Source: Sphingomonas canadensis (lineage in GTDB: Bacteria; Pseudomonadota; Alphaproteobacteria; Sphingomonadales; Sphingomonadaceae). From it: DNA of 64,000 bases. The notes beneath the pieces are model-generated. The model did not search any database. It was not told the DNA's origin and was given only the letters and a program-made list of their open reading frames with translations. Positions 52,629-59,709 of the stretch are shown here, piece after piece (the first letter of the stretch is position 1; each line of letters opens with the position of its first letter). Location of the stretch: NCBI RefSeq assembly GCF_026013525.1, contig NZ_JAPDRA010000005.1, forward strand, positions 210,333-274,332, given 5' to 3'. Made by a program: the position numbers and the translations under genes.

Positions 52629-53506
52629 AGCGGGTCGGAGCCCATAACCACGCTGCGCCGGAACGGCGTGGCGGCGCGGGCGACTTCCGCCGGGCCTGCG
52701 AGGTGCTCGCTTCCTCATGCCGCGCGCCGGATGCCTGGGACGACCTGCGGGAGGAGCGTGAATTGATCGCGCGCTGGGCCGGCGAGATCGGTCTTCCCGG
52801 CGGCGATTCCTTCGCCCCTGCAAGCTTGTTTCGCGCACGGCTCTCGTTCGACTGGGGGCACGCGCTGGAGGCCCTCGACGATGCCTCGTTCAGCGCGGTG
52901 GTTTCGGTCAAGGATACAGGTCGACTCGATCGCGCGCGCGCAGAGGGAAGGGGCATCGTGTTCGCCACCATGGCGGGGCTGTTCACCGAAACCTTGCCGC
53001 GCTGGCTCGCGCTGAACGGCGGAGCGGGCCAGTTGATCGTCGGGCTGCACGCGGGGAAGACGGGCGGCTGGTTCACGCCCGAGCGTCCCTTGTCGCTCGC
53101 GGGCGAGTTGAAGCATGCGCAGGCAATGCTGCGAAATGGCGGGCATGTTCACATGATGGTCGATGGCTATCACGGCGCGCGCGGGATAGGCGTCGATTTC
53201 CTGGGCCGCCTTCGCGCGTTTCAGCCGACATTCGCCGAACTCGCGGCGCGAACCGGGGCGTTGATCATCCCCGTGGTGTCCGGCGTGACCCCAGAAGGCG
53301 AGGTACGGATATCGCTCCTGCCCGAGCTCGCCAGCCCGATTGCGATGCGCGACCCCCAAGGGGGCACCTCGGCCGAATGGATCGCGGCGATCGTCGGGCA
53401 GGCGGCGAACTTTGTCGCTTATGGTTGGCAGACCCGGCCCGAGGCGGTGAAATGGGGGCATATGCGGCGTTTTCTTGCGCTGCCGCGTGTCGAGGCGGCG
53501 GCATGA
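52625..53506 (+). CDS. LpxL/HtrB-like acyltransferase-fold protein
   Basis: A 293-residue protein resembling the lysophospholipid acyltransferase superfamily: HVHMMVDGYHGARGIGVDFLG then FAELAARTGALIIPVVSGV. In the position of the catalytic HX4D/E motif it has FATMAGLFTE, with no His, so it may be inactive as a classical acyltransferase or use another mechanism. It sits directly before the dehydrogenase-ligase-carrier genes, and could move an acyl group from the carrier protein to the peptide. ATGA overlaps on both sides. Confidence 0.6.
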   Translation: MKRVGAHNHAAPERRGGAGDFRRACEVLASSCRAPDAWDDLREERELIARWAGEIGLPGGDSFAPASLFRARLSFDWGHALEALDDASFSAVVSVKDTGRLDRARAEGRGIVFATMAGLFTETLPRWLALNGGAGQLIVGLHAGKTGGWFTPERPLSLAGELKHAQAMLRNGGHVHMMVDGYHGARGIGVDFLGRLRAFQPTFAELAARTGALIIPVVSGVTPEGEVRISLLPELASPIAMRDPQGGTSAEWIAAIVGQAANFVAYGWQTRPEAVKWGHMRRFLALPRVEAAA

Positions 53507-54618
53507 AGGATCCGATCGCCACCGCGCGTGCCGCCGCCGCGGGGCTGGACCGCGGCAGTCTGATCGACCGTGACCGCGCCGGCACCTTTGATCGCAGCGG
53601 CTGGATCGCGGTGGCGGAGGCGGGGCTAACCGGACTGGGCACCGAGTACGGCCTTGCCGCCGATCCGCCGACGATCGCGCGGCTGCTCGCAGCGTTCGGC
53701 GAGGAATGCCATGACAACGGCCTTTCGCTCGCGTTGAACGCGCATCTGTGGGGTTGCGTCGGCCCGTTGATGCGGTTCGGCACCGAGCGTCAGAAGGCCA
53801 TGTATGGCGCGCGTCTGTGCGGTGGCAGCGCAATCGGGGCGCTCGCCGCGACCGAGCCCGATGCCGGATCCGATTTGTCCACGCTCTCCACTCGGGCCGA
53901 GCGGCGGGACGACGGCTATGTGCTCAACGGCCGCAAGCTTTACGTCACCAATGCGCCTCTCGCCGACGTGGTGATCGTGCTGGCGGCGCTCGATCCGGAA
54001 CGTGGACCGCTTGGCGCTGCGATGTTCGTGGTTGAGCGCGGCACGCCCGGACTCGACACCCCCGAGGCGACCGAGACGATGGGCTTCCGCACCGCCCGTG
54101 TGGGCGAAGTGGTCCTCAACGATTGCCGGGTTTCCGCCGGCGCGCTGCTGGGAGCCGAGGGTGCGGGGCTTGCAATCTTCGCGCATGCCATGGAGCAGGA
54201 GCGTCGCTTCATCATGGCGTTCGCGGTCGGCGCGATGCAGCGCCAGCTCGATGCATGCGTGCGCCGCGCGCGGGCACGGCGGCAGTTCGGCCGGGCGATC
54301 GGCGATTTCCAGCAGATTTCCGGAAAGCTGGTCGACATGCAGCTTCGGCTTGAGACGGCGCGCGGCCTTCTCCATCGTGCCGCTGAGGCAGGCGGGCGGC
54401 GATCCCAGCGCGCGGCGCTGGCGGCGATGGCGAAATATGCGATCAGCGAAGCATGGGTGCGCAACTGCGAGGACGCGATCCAGATCCATGGCGGTGCAGG
54501 CTATGCGGTGCAGGCCGGGATCGAGCGTGAACTGCGCGACGCGATCGGCAGCCGGCTCTTCTCGGGCACCTCCGAGCTTCAGCGCGAGACGATGGCACGG
54601 ACGCTGATGCTCGGCTGA
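53503..54618 (+). CDS. Acyl-CoA dehydrogenase-like oxidase (possible prolyl-carrier dehydrogenase)
   Basis: A 371-residue flavoprotein of the acyl-CoA dehydrogenase family. FAD/substrate motifs are ATEPDAGSD (117-124), RKLYVTNA and IQIHGGAGY. At the usual catalytic Glu site (YEGT) it has FSGTSELQ, but E233 in EQERRF aligns with the alternative helix-G Glu of isovaleryl-CoA dehydrogenase. Next to an amino-acid ligase and a carrier protein, it resembles PltE/RedW, which oxidise prolyl-S-carrier to pyrrolyl-S-carrier. Coupled to both neighbours (ATGA, TGATG). Confidence 0.75.
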   Translation: MKDPIATARAAAAGLDRGSLIDRDRAGTFDRSGWIAVAEAGLTGLGTEYGLAADPPTIARLLAAFGEECHDNGLSLALNAHLWGCVGPLMRFGTERQKAMYGARLCGGSAIGALAATEPDAGSDLSTLSTRAERRDDGYVLNGRKLYVTNAPLADVVIVLAALDPERGPLGAAMFVVERGTPGLDTPEATETMGFRTARVGEVVLNDCRVSAGALLGAEGAGLAIFAHAMEQERRFIMAFAVGAMQRQLDACVRRARARRQFGRAIGDFQQISGKLVDMQLRLETARGLLHRAAEAGGRRSQRAALAAMAKYAISEAWVRNCEDAIQIHGGAGYAVQAGIERELRDAIGSRLFSGTSELQRETMARTLMLG

Positions 54619-56123
54619 TGCGCACGTTGCACGGATTGTTGCGCGCCAGCGCCGAGCGGTTTCCGGTCTCGCCCGCGATCGCCGACGGCGAACGAACGAT
54701 CGGCTATGCCGCGCTCGACGACTTGTCCGACCGGCTGTGTGCCAGGCTGTTTGCGACAGGAGTGGCGCCGGGGGACCGGGTGGCGTTGTGGATCGACAAG
54801 TCCTGGCTCGCGCTGGTGGCGCTGTTCGCCGTGCTGAAATGCGGTGCGACCTATGTACCGGTCGATCCGCGGGCGCCGCGCGATCGCGCGCTGTTCATCC
54901 TTGGCGATTGCGAGGTGCGGCTGGTGGCGGCGGATGCCGCTCACGCGGCGATGCTCGATGAAGGCGGAATCCCGGTCCTGCTTCTCGACGAGGATATGCT
55001 TGCCGCGCTTTCGGCGGATGCACTGCCCGGCCTTGTAGAAGACCCGGAGACCGCCGCTTATATTCTGTACACCTCGGGATCGACCGGGGAGCCCAAGGGC
55101 GTGGTGATCAGCCATCGCGCGGCGCTGAGCGTAATCGGCTGGGCCGCCGGCGCGTTCGCTATCTCGCCCGGTGATCGCCTTTCGAGCCATGCGCCGCTCC
55201 ATTTCGATCTCTCGGTCATCGATATCTTCGCCGCGGTTGCCGCGGGGGCGTGCGTCGCGCTGGTTCCGCCGCCAGCGATGCTTTTTCCGCGCGCGCTGGC
55301 CGAATGGATCGCGGCGAGCGGCGTGACGATCTGGTATTCGGTGCCGGGCGCGCTGATGCCCCTCGCGGCGCTGCGCGAGGTGGCGCGGTTTCCGGCGCTC
55401 CGGCTGGTGCTGCTCGCGGGTGAGCGGCTTCCTCCGGCACTCGCGCGCTGGCTTGCCGGGCATGTCCCCCAGGCCGCGTTGTTCAACCTGTACGGCCCGA
55501 CCGAAACCAACGTGGTCACCGCATGGCGCGTGCCGAAGGGCTTTGCGGGCGATGAGATACCGATCGGCCGGGCGACCGGCGATGCGGCGATCCGGATCGT
55601 CGACCCGGCTATGCGCACCGTGGCCGGGGGCGAGCGGGGCGAGATACTGGTAAGCGGGGCGACGCTGATGACCGGATATTGGCATCGCCCCGAACAGACC
55701 GCTGCGGCGCTGGTGACGCTTCCCGGCGAAACGGGGCGCTGGTACCGCACCGGAGACCATGCTCGTATGGATGGAGCGGGCGCGCTCGTCTTTCTCGGAC
55801 GGGCCGACAACCAGATCAAGCTGCGCGGGCACCGGGTCGAGCTTGAGGAAATCGAGGCAGTATTGCTGCGCGACGAGGCCGTCAGCGCGGCGATCGTCGG
55901 CCCTGTCGATGACGTCCGGCTAGGTGCCGTTCTGATCGCCGCGGTGACCGGTCCGGACCTGGCGCGGATCGACACCGCGGGCTTGATCAAGGCGTGCCGA
56001 TCGGCCTTGCCAGCCTATATGATTCCGCTAGAGGTCCGCGCGATGCGAACGCTTCCCCTCACCACCACGGGCAAGGTCGATCGCGCTGCGGTTCGCGCGA
56101 TGCTGGCCGGTGATCGCCAATGA
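54618..56123 (+). CDS. Free-standing amino-acid adenylation enzyme (proline-AMP-ligase-like)
   Basis: A 501-residue adenylate-forming ligase. Core motifs are YTSGSTGEPKG, HFDLSVIDIF, YGPTETN, WYRTGD and TTTGKVDR (catalytic K486). Aligning by eye to the GrsA pocket, the ten selectivity residues read D197 L198 I201 Y240 L265 A267 L291 V299 V300 K486, i.e. DLIYLALVVK. As I recall, the proline ligases of pyrrole biosynthesis (PltF, RedM) have DLLYLALVCK. It therefore probably loads L-proline onto the carrier protein at 56120. It overlaps both neighbours. Confidence 0.85.
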   Translation: MRTLHGLLRASAERFPVSPAIADGERTIGYAALDDLSDRLCARLFATGVAPGDRVALWIDKSWLALVALFAVLKCGATYVPVDPRAPRDRALFILGDCEVRLVAADAAHAAMLDEGGIPVLLLDEDMLAALSADALPGLVEDPETAAYILYTSGSTGEPKGVVISHRAALSVIGWAAGAFAISPGDRLSSHAPLHFDLSVIDIFAAVAAGACVALVPPPAMLFPRALAEWIAASGVTIWYSVPGALMPLAALREVARFPALRLVLLAGERLPPALARWLAGHVPQAALFNLYGPTETNVVTAWRVPKGFAGDEIPIGRATGDAAIRIVDPAMRTVAGGERGEILVSGATLMTGYWHRPEQTAAALVTLPGETGRWYRTGDHARMDGAGALVFLGRADNQIKLRGHRVELEEIEAVLLRDEAVSAAIVGPVDDVRLGAVLIAAVTGPDLARIDTAGLIKACRSALPAYMIPLEVRAMRTLPLTTTGKVDRAAVRAMLAGDRQ

Positions 56124-56368
56124 TCGAAGAGGCAATCCGCGACTATATCGTTCGCAACAGCCGTGCGGCATTGGACAGCGCATCATTGACCCCGGACACC
56201 GATGTGATCGCCGAGGGGCTGGTCGATTCGCTGATGCTGCTCCAGATGACGGACTTCATCGAGGATCATTTCGGCGTGGAGATTCTGCCCGACGACCTGA
56301 CCTTTGAAAATTTCGGCAGCATCGCAAAGATCACTGCGCTGATCGAAGACCGAAGCGGCAAGGTATGA
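56120..56368 (+). CDS. Acyl/peptidyl carrier protein
   Basis: An 82-residue carrier protein. The phosphopantetheine site is S37 in GLVDSLMLL, and the helix pattern (FIEDHFGVEILPDDLTFENF) is normal for a free carrier protein. It needs a phosphopantetheinyl transferase, but only a broken gene for one is nearby. ATGA overlaps with the ligase upstream and the flavoprotein downstream make the set a tight translational unit. Confidence 0.92.
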   Translation: MIEEAIRDYIVRNSRAALDSASLTPDTDVIAEGLVDSLMLLQMTDFIEDHFGVEILPDDLTFENFGSIAKITALIEDRSGKV

Positions 56369-57621
56369 GTGAGGTCCCGAAGCGTTGCGACGTGCTGATC
56401 GCCGGGAGCGGCCCCGGCGGATCGATGGCGGCGACCTTCCTTCGCCAAAAGGGCTATGACGTCGTGCTGATGGAGCGGCGCCGTCATCCGCGCCCCAATG
56501 TCGGCGAGAGCCTGATCCCGCATTTCTGGACCTATACCGATGCGGCAGGCGTCACCGACCGGCTGGTCGCGGAGCGCTTCATCGCCAAGGCCGGCGCGTT
56601 CGCCGACTGGGAAGGCGAGCGCAGGCATATGGCATTCAGAAACTATGGCTTCTCCCGGCCCGCGCTGCATGTCGAGCGCGACGTGTTTGACCATATCCTG
56701 TTCAATCACGCCGTCGGGAACGGCGCACAGGCGTTCGAGGACTGTACCGTGCAGGACGTCGAACCCGGCGAAACGGTGGTCACCCGCTACGTCCATGCCG
56801 AGGCCGGCGCCGGCACGATCGCCAGCCGCTTCATGATCGACGCTACCGGCCAGCAGGCGCTGCTCGGCCGCCATCTCGACGTGCGCCAGGCCGACGACGA
56901 TTTCCGCTTCGTCGCAATTTGGGGCTATTTCGAGGGATCGAGCTACATGGCGGCGGACGGCACCATGCAACCGCCCGAAAATGCCCGCACGATCGCGCCG
57001 ACCACGTTCGTAACGGGCTTGCCCTATAGTGGCGCGGGCTGGTGCTGGCACATCCAGCTTCGTGAGAGTACGAGCGTCGGGCTGATCGTCCCGACCGAGC
57101 GGATCCGGCAGGCGCGCAGCCAGCCGGGCGGACTTGAGGCCTTTTTCCTCCAGCAATGCGCCGAGCTGCCCCAGCTCTCGATCCTGCTTCAGCGCGCGCG
57201 GTTCATTCCCGGCTCGCTTAACGTCATCAACAATTATTCCTACACCTCGGCCCGGATGACTGCGCCGGGCTGCTTCATGATCGGCGACGCCTCGGGATTC
57301 ATCGATCCGATCTTCTCGATCGGCGTGACGCTGGCGATGTACGGCGCCTTCACCGCGGCCTGGGCGATCGACCGCTCCCTGCGCAACGCCGAGCGCGCCG
57401 AATCGTCACGCGCGATCTTCGAGCAGCAGATACAGACGCGGATGGCGGTGTCGCGCGCGCTATGCCGCCCTGCCTTCCGTGCGCCGGCCTATACCGAGGG
57501 GCGGCTCAAGGCTGCGATGCGGCTGTACAGCACGGCCGAGCACGGATTGATCAGGGACGTCACGGGCCTGAGCGGCCGGTCGATCAATTTCGAAAGGATG
57601 AGCGATCCTGCCGCAGCCTGA
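56365..57621 (+). CDS. FAD-dependent halogenase-like flavoprotein
   Basis: A 418-residue flavoprotein. The FAD motif is GSGPGGS near the N-terminus; VGESLIPHFWTYTD matches the carrier-dependent pyrrole/phenol halogenases, and SGFIDPIFSIGV the C-terminal motif. Two halogenase hallmarks are altered: the catalytic Lys expected nine residues after the G of GES is T56, and the WxWxIP motif is WCWHIQ. It may therefore hydroxylate or oxidise a carrier-bound substrate rather than halogenate it. The start is fixed by an ATGA overlap. Confidence 0.75.
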   Translation: MSEVPKRCDVLIAGSGPGGSMAATFLRQKGYDVVLMERRRHPRPNVGESLIPHFWTYTDAAGVTDRLVAERFIAKAGAFADWEGERRHMAFRNYGFSRPALHVERDVFDHILFNHAVGNGAQAFEDCTVQDVEPGETVVTRYVHAEAGAGTIASRFMIDATGQQALLGRHLDVRQADDDFRFVAIWGYFEGSSYMAADGTMQPPENARTIAPTTFVTGLPYSGAGWCWHIQLRESTSVGLIVPTERIRQARSQPGGLEAFFLQQCAELPQLSILLQRARFIPGSLNVINNYSYTSARMTAPGCFMIGDASGFIDPIFSIGVTLAMYGAFTAAWAIDRSLRNAERAESSRAIFEQQIQTRMAVSRALCRPAFRAPAYTEGRLKAAMRLYSTAEHGLIRDVTGLSGRSINFERMSDPAAA

Positions 57622-57751
57622 AGCAAGTCCCGGCGCGCCCTCGCTCCAGCCGCCGCTGGTCCGCCTGCCGCAACACCTGCTCGACCTTGGCCAGGTTGAA
57701 ATTGCGCCGCTGCTCGAGCGGGTCCGCGCAGTCTCCGACCGCACCTGGGGT

Positions 57752-58225
57752 ATGGAGGACGGCGTAAAGGAGAATGATTTCGAGGTCTTCCGCGAGACCC
57801 AACATATCGTTTTTCGCTTCATCGAAGCCAATCGCGATCCGCGGAATTTCTATGACAATCCCAGTTGGGCAGTCTGGCGATCGCTGTTGCTTCCGGTGAT
57901 GGAGCAGGCGATCGTGCCCTATCGGTTCCGCCGGCCGCAATTCCCCAAGGCAATGCTGGCGCGGCTGCGCGCCCATGGCGTGATCGAACGGCATGTCGAC
58001 GGCGCGGGCTCGAACTTGCGAACCCACAAGATTCATGTGCCGCTGATCACCAACCCGAAGGTGGTGACGACGCTCGGCGATCGCGAGTTCCATCTTGAGG
58101 CCGGGCGTGCCTATGAGGTCAACAACGTCGCCCCCCACGCCGTTCGCAACGACGGCGATGCCGACCGCATCCATTTTATCTTCGAGGTCTTCGATGCGGC
58201 GGCGGGCGAAACGAGCCCGGCGTGA
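57752..58225 (+). CDS. Aspartyl/asparaginyl beta-hydroxylase-type dioxygenase
   Basis: A protein of at least 157 residues with a cupin fold: HVDGAGSNLRTHKIHVPL and NNVAPHAVRNDGDADRIHFIFE carry the iron His residues and the 2-oxoglutarate Arg. The open frame continues 50 codons further upstream (to 57602) and looks coding (LVRLPQHLLDLGQVEIAPLL), with no ATG, GTG or TTG. The true start may be ATC at 57605 or CTG at 57608, placed after AAAGGA at 57593-57598. It might hydroxylate an Asp or Asn of the peptide (core Asn4). The stop overlaps the next GTG (GTGA). Confidence 0.75.
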   Translation: MEDGVKENDFEVFRETQHIVFRFIEANRDPRNFYDNPSWAVWRSLLLPVMEQAIVPYRFRRPQFPKAMLARLRAHGVIERHVDGAGSNLRTHKIHVPLITNPKVVTTLGDREFHLEAGRAYEVNNVAPHAVRNDGDADRIHFIFEVFDAAAGETSPA

Positions 58226-59100
58226 CTTCGATCGTCTGGCTCGCGTCCTACCCAAAGTCGGGCAGCACCTGGATTCGCGCCTTTCTCACCGCCTACGGTG
58301 GCCCGCCCGGCAGCGGGCCTGACCTCGACCGGCTGATCGGCGGGGAGCTGGTGAACAGCCGCGCCCTGTTTGACGAAGTGACCGGGCTGAACTCCGCCGA
58401 TCTGAGCGAGGCAGAGATCGACCGTGCCCGTCCGGGCTATCATCTGCGCGTGGCCGCGGAAATCGATCCGCCTTGCTGGGTCAAGGTTCACAACGCCTTC
58501 GGAATCAATGATCGGGGACAGCCGATATTCCCCGGCGGAGCGGGCCGCGGCGTGGTGCATATCGTCCGCAACCCGCTCGACGTCGCGGTCTCGTTCGCGC
58601 ACCACCAGTGCTGGGAGGTGGACCGGATCATCGATCATATGGCCGATCCGCACGCAGCGATGGACCGTCCGCGAACCGGCGTCACGGCAATGCTGCCTCA
58701 GCGGCTGGACACGTGGAGCGGGCATGCCGCAAGTTGGAGGGCGCAGACCGAGATGCCGGTGCTTCAGGTTCGCTATGAGGACATGATCGCCGATCCGCAC
58801 GGGCAGTTCGACCGCATTTTGCGCTTTGCGGGCGTCGCGGTGGACGCCGCACAACTCGAACATGCAATCCGCCACACCGGGTTTTCGGCGCTGCAGGCTC
58901 GCGAGGCAAGGTCGGGCTTCGCGGAAAAGGCCTTGGCCGGCGCCCCCTTCTTCCGCCGCGGGATCGCGGACGGGTGGCGTGACAGCCTGCTGCGTGCCCA
59001 GGCCCTGCGGATCGTCGCGTCGCATCGCGCGATGATGGCGCGCCTTGGCTATCTTGACGCGGTACTCGCCTTCCTCGACGAGGGCACGACACCGGCATGA
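58222..59100 (+). CDS. Sulfotransferase domain protein
   Basis: A 292-residue sulfotransferase. The 5'-phosphosulfate loop is YPKSGSTWIRAFL (residues 10-22) and the 3'-phosphate motif is HIVRNPLDVAVSFAHH; RYEDMIADP is the usual C-terminal helix region. The acceptor is unknown; in a RiPP context Ser, Thr or Tyr of the peptide, or the sugar, is possible. GTG start overlaps the hydroxylase stop. Confidence 0.9.
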   Translation: MTSIVWLASYPKSGSTWIRAFLTAYGGPPGSGPDLDRLIGGELVNSRALFDEVTGLNSADLSEAEIDRARPGYHLRVAAEIDPPCWVKVHNAFGINDRGQPIFPGGAGRGVVHIVRNPLDVAVSFAHHQCWEVDRIIDHMADPHAAMDRPRTGVTAMLPQRLDTWSGHAASWRAQTEMPVLQVRYEDMIADPHGQFDRILRFAGVAVDAAQLEHAIRHTGFSALQAREARSGFAEKALAGAPFFRRGIADGWRDSLLRAQALRIVASHRAMMARLGYLDAVLAFLDEGTTPA

Positions 59101-59113
59101 CCAGGAATATGTG

Positions 59114-59389
59114 ATGACGATCGACCAAATGCCTATCGCGCGAAATCCATCGGTGATGTTCAGCGAGGTCGAACAGGGGACGGTGCTGATGAACATCGAG
59201 AGCGGCACCTATTTCGATCTCGACCCCATCGGCTCGGCGGTCTGGGCTCTGCTCGAATCCCCCGCCACCTTGCCAGAGCTCTGCGCGGCGCTGGTCGCGC
59301 GCTACGAGGTGGATTCGGAGACCTGCCACGCGGATGTATCTGAATTCGTGAAAGAACTTATCGCGGTGGATGTCCTTAGGCAGGGCTGA
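59114..59389 (+). CDS. PqqD-family peptide recognition protein (lasso B1-like)
   Basis: A 91-residue PqqD/RRE protein. The pattern VMFSEVEQGTVLMNIESGTYFDLDPIGSAVWALLE is typical of B1 proteins of lasso pathways, which bind the leader of the precursor and present it to the protease and cyclase. It lies 82 bases before the precursor candidate. AGGA seven bases before the ATG at 59114 decides this start. Confidence 0.88.
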   Translation: MTIDQMPIARNPSVMFSEVEQGTVLMNIESGTYFDLDPIGSAVWALLESPATLPELCAALVARYEVDSETCHADVSEFVKELIAVDVLRQG

Positions 59390-59471
59390 TTCCCGGGGGG
59401 CGCTGATTGACTTTTCGAGCGGAATTGGCAAAAGCGATCGTCGCTCAGGTTTGATGGCTAGGGAAGCGCGC

Positions 59472-59606
59472 ATGTCGAATACAGTACAGCCGGTACGTTT
59501 GCCCTGGTCCAAGCCTCGCCTGCGCGCGGTTGTTCCGGTCAAGCGGACCGCCTCGGGCTCTAATGCGGTTGGGGGCGAATCCGGTGCCAGGTACCGGGTC
59601 TCCTGA
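59472..59606 (+). CDS. Candidate RiPP (lasso-type) precursor peptide
   Basis: A 44-residue peptide between the PqqD-like and asparagine-synthetase-like genes. The leader carries W12-S-K-P15-R-L17, an aromatic-x-x-Pro-x-Leu motif like the one bound by lasso B1 proteins. Thr26 would be the conserved Thr at -2, giving the core SGSNAVGGESGARYRVS. A ring between the Ser1 amine and Glu9 would be a canonical nine-residue macrolactam. The C-terminal Ser17 fits the HPr-kinase-like enzyme. AGGGAAG seven bases before the ATG supports 59472; an in-frame ATG at 59454 is an alternative. Confidence 0.65.
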   Translation: MSNTVQPVRLPWSKPRLRAVVPVKRTASGSNAVGGESGARYRVS

Positions 59607-59613
59607 TATTTAG

Positions 59614-59638
59614 ACGGCGGCGTAAGCAGCGCTGCCGT
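59614..59638 (+). promoter_or_regulatory. Hairpin directly after the precursor gene
   Basis: A nine-pair stem (one G-U) with a seven-base loop begins seven bases after the precursor stop. No T-run follows, so it may stabilise precursor mRNA or partly terminate transcription, as often seen between lasso precursor and enzyme genes. Confidence 0.5.
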
Positions 59639-59709
59639 GGCAGAGGGATTACAGGGCGCGGGGGCTCGACGCCGCGCTGCGTTGCGCATGCCCGAGCGGA
59701 ATGCGATTG

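Noticed and set aside
59407..59412. TTGACT as a promoter -35 box for the precursor
   Set aside because: No -10-like sequence at a suitable spacing.
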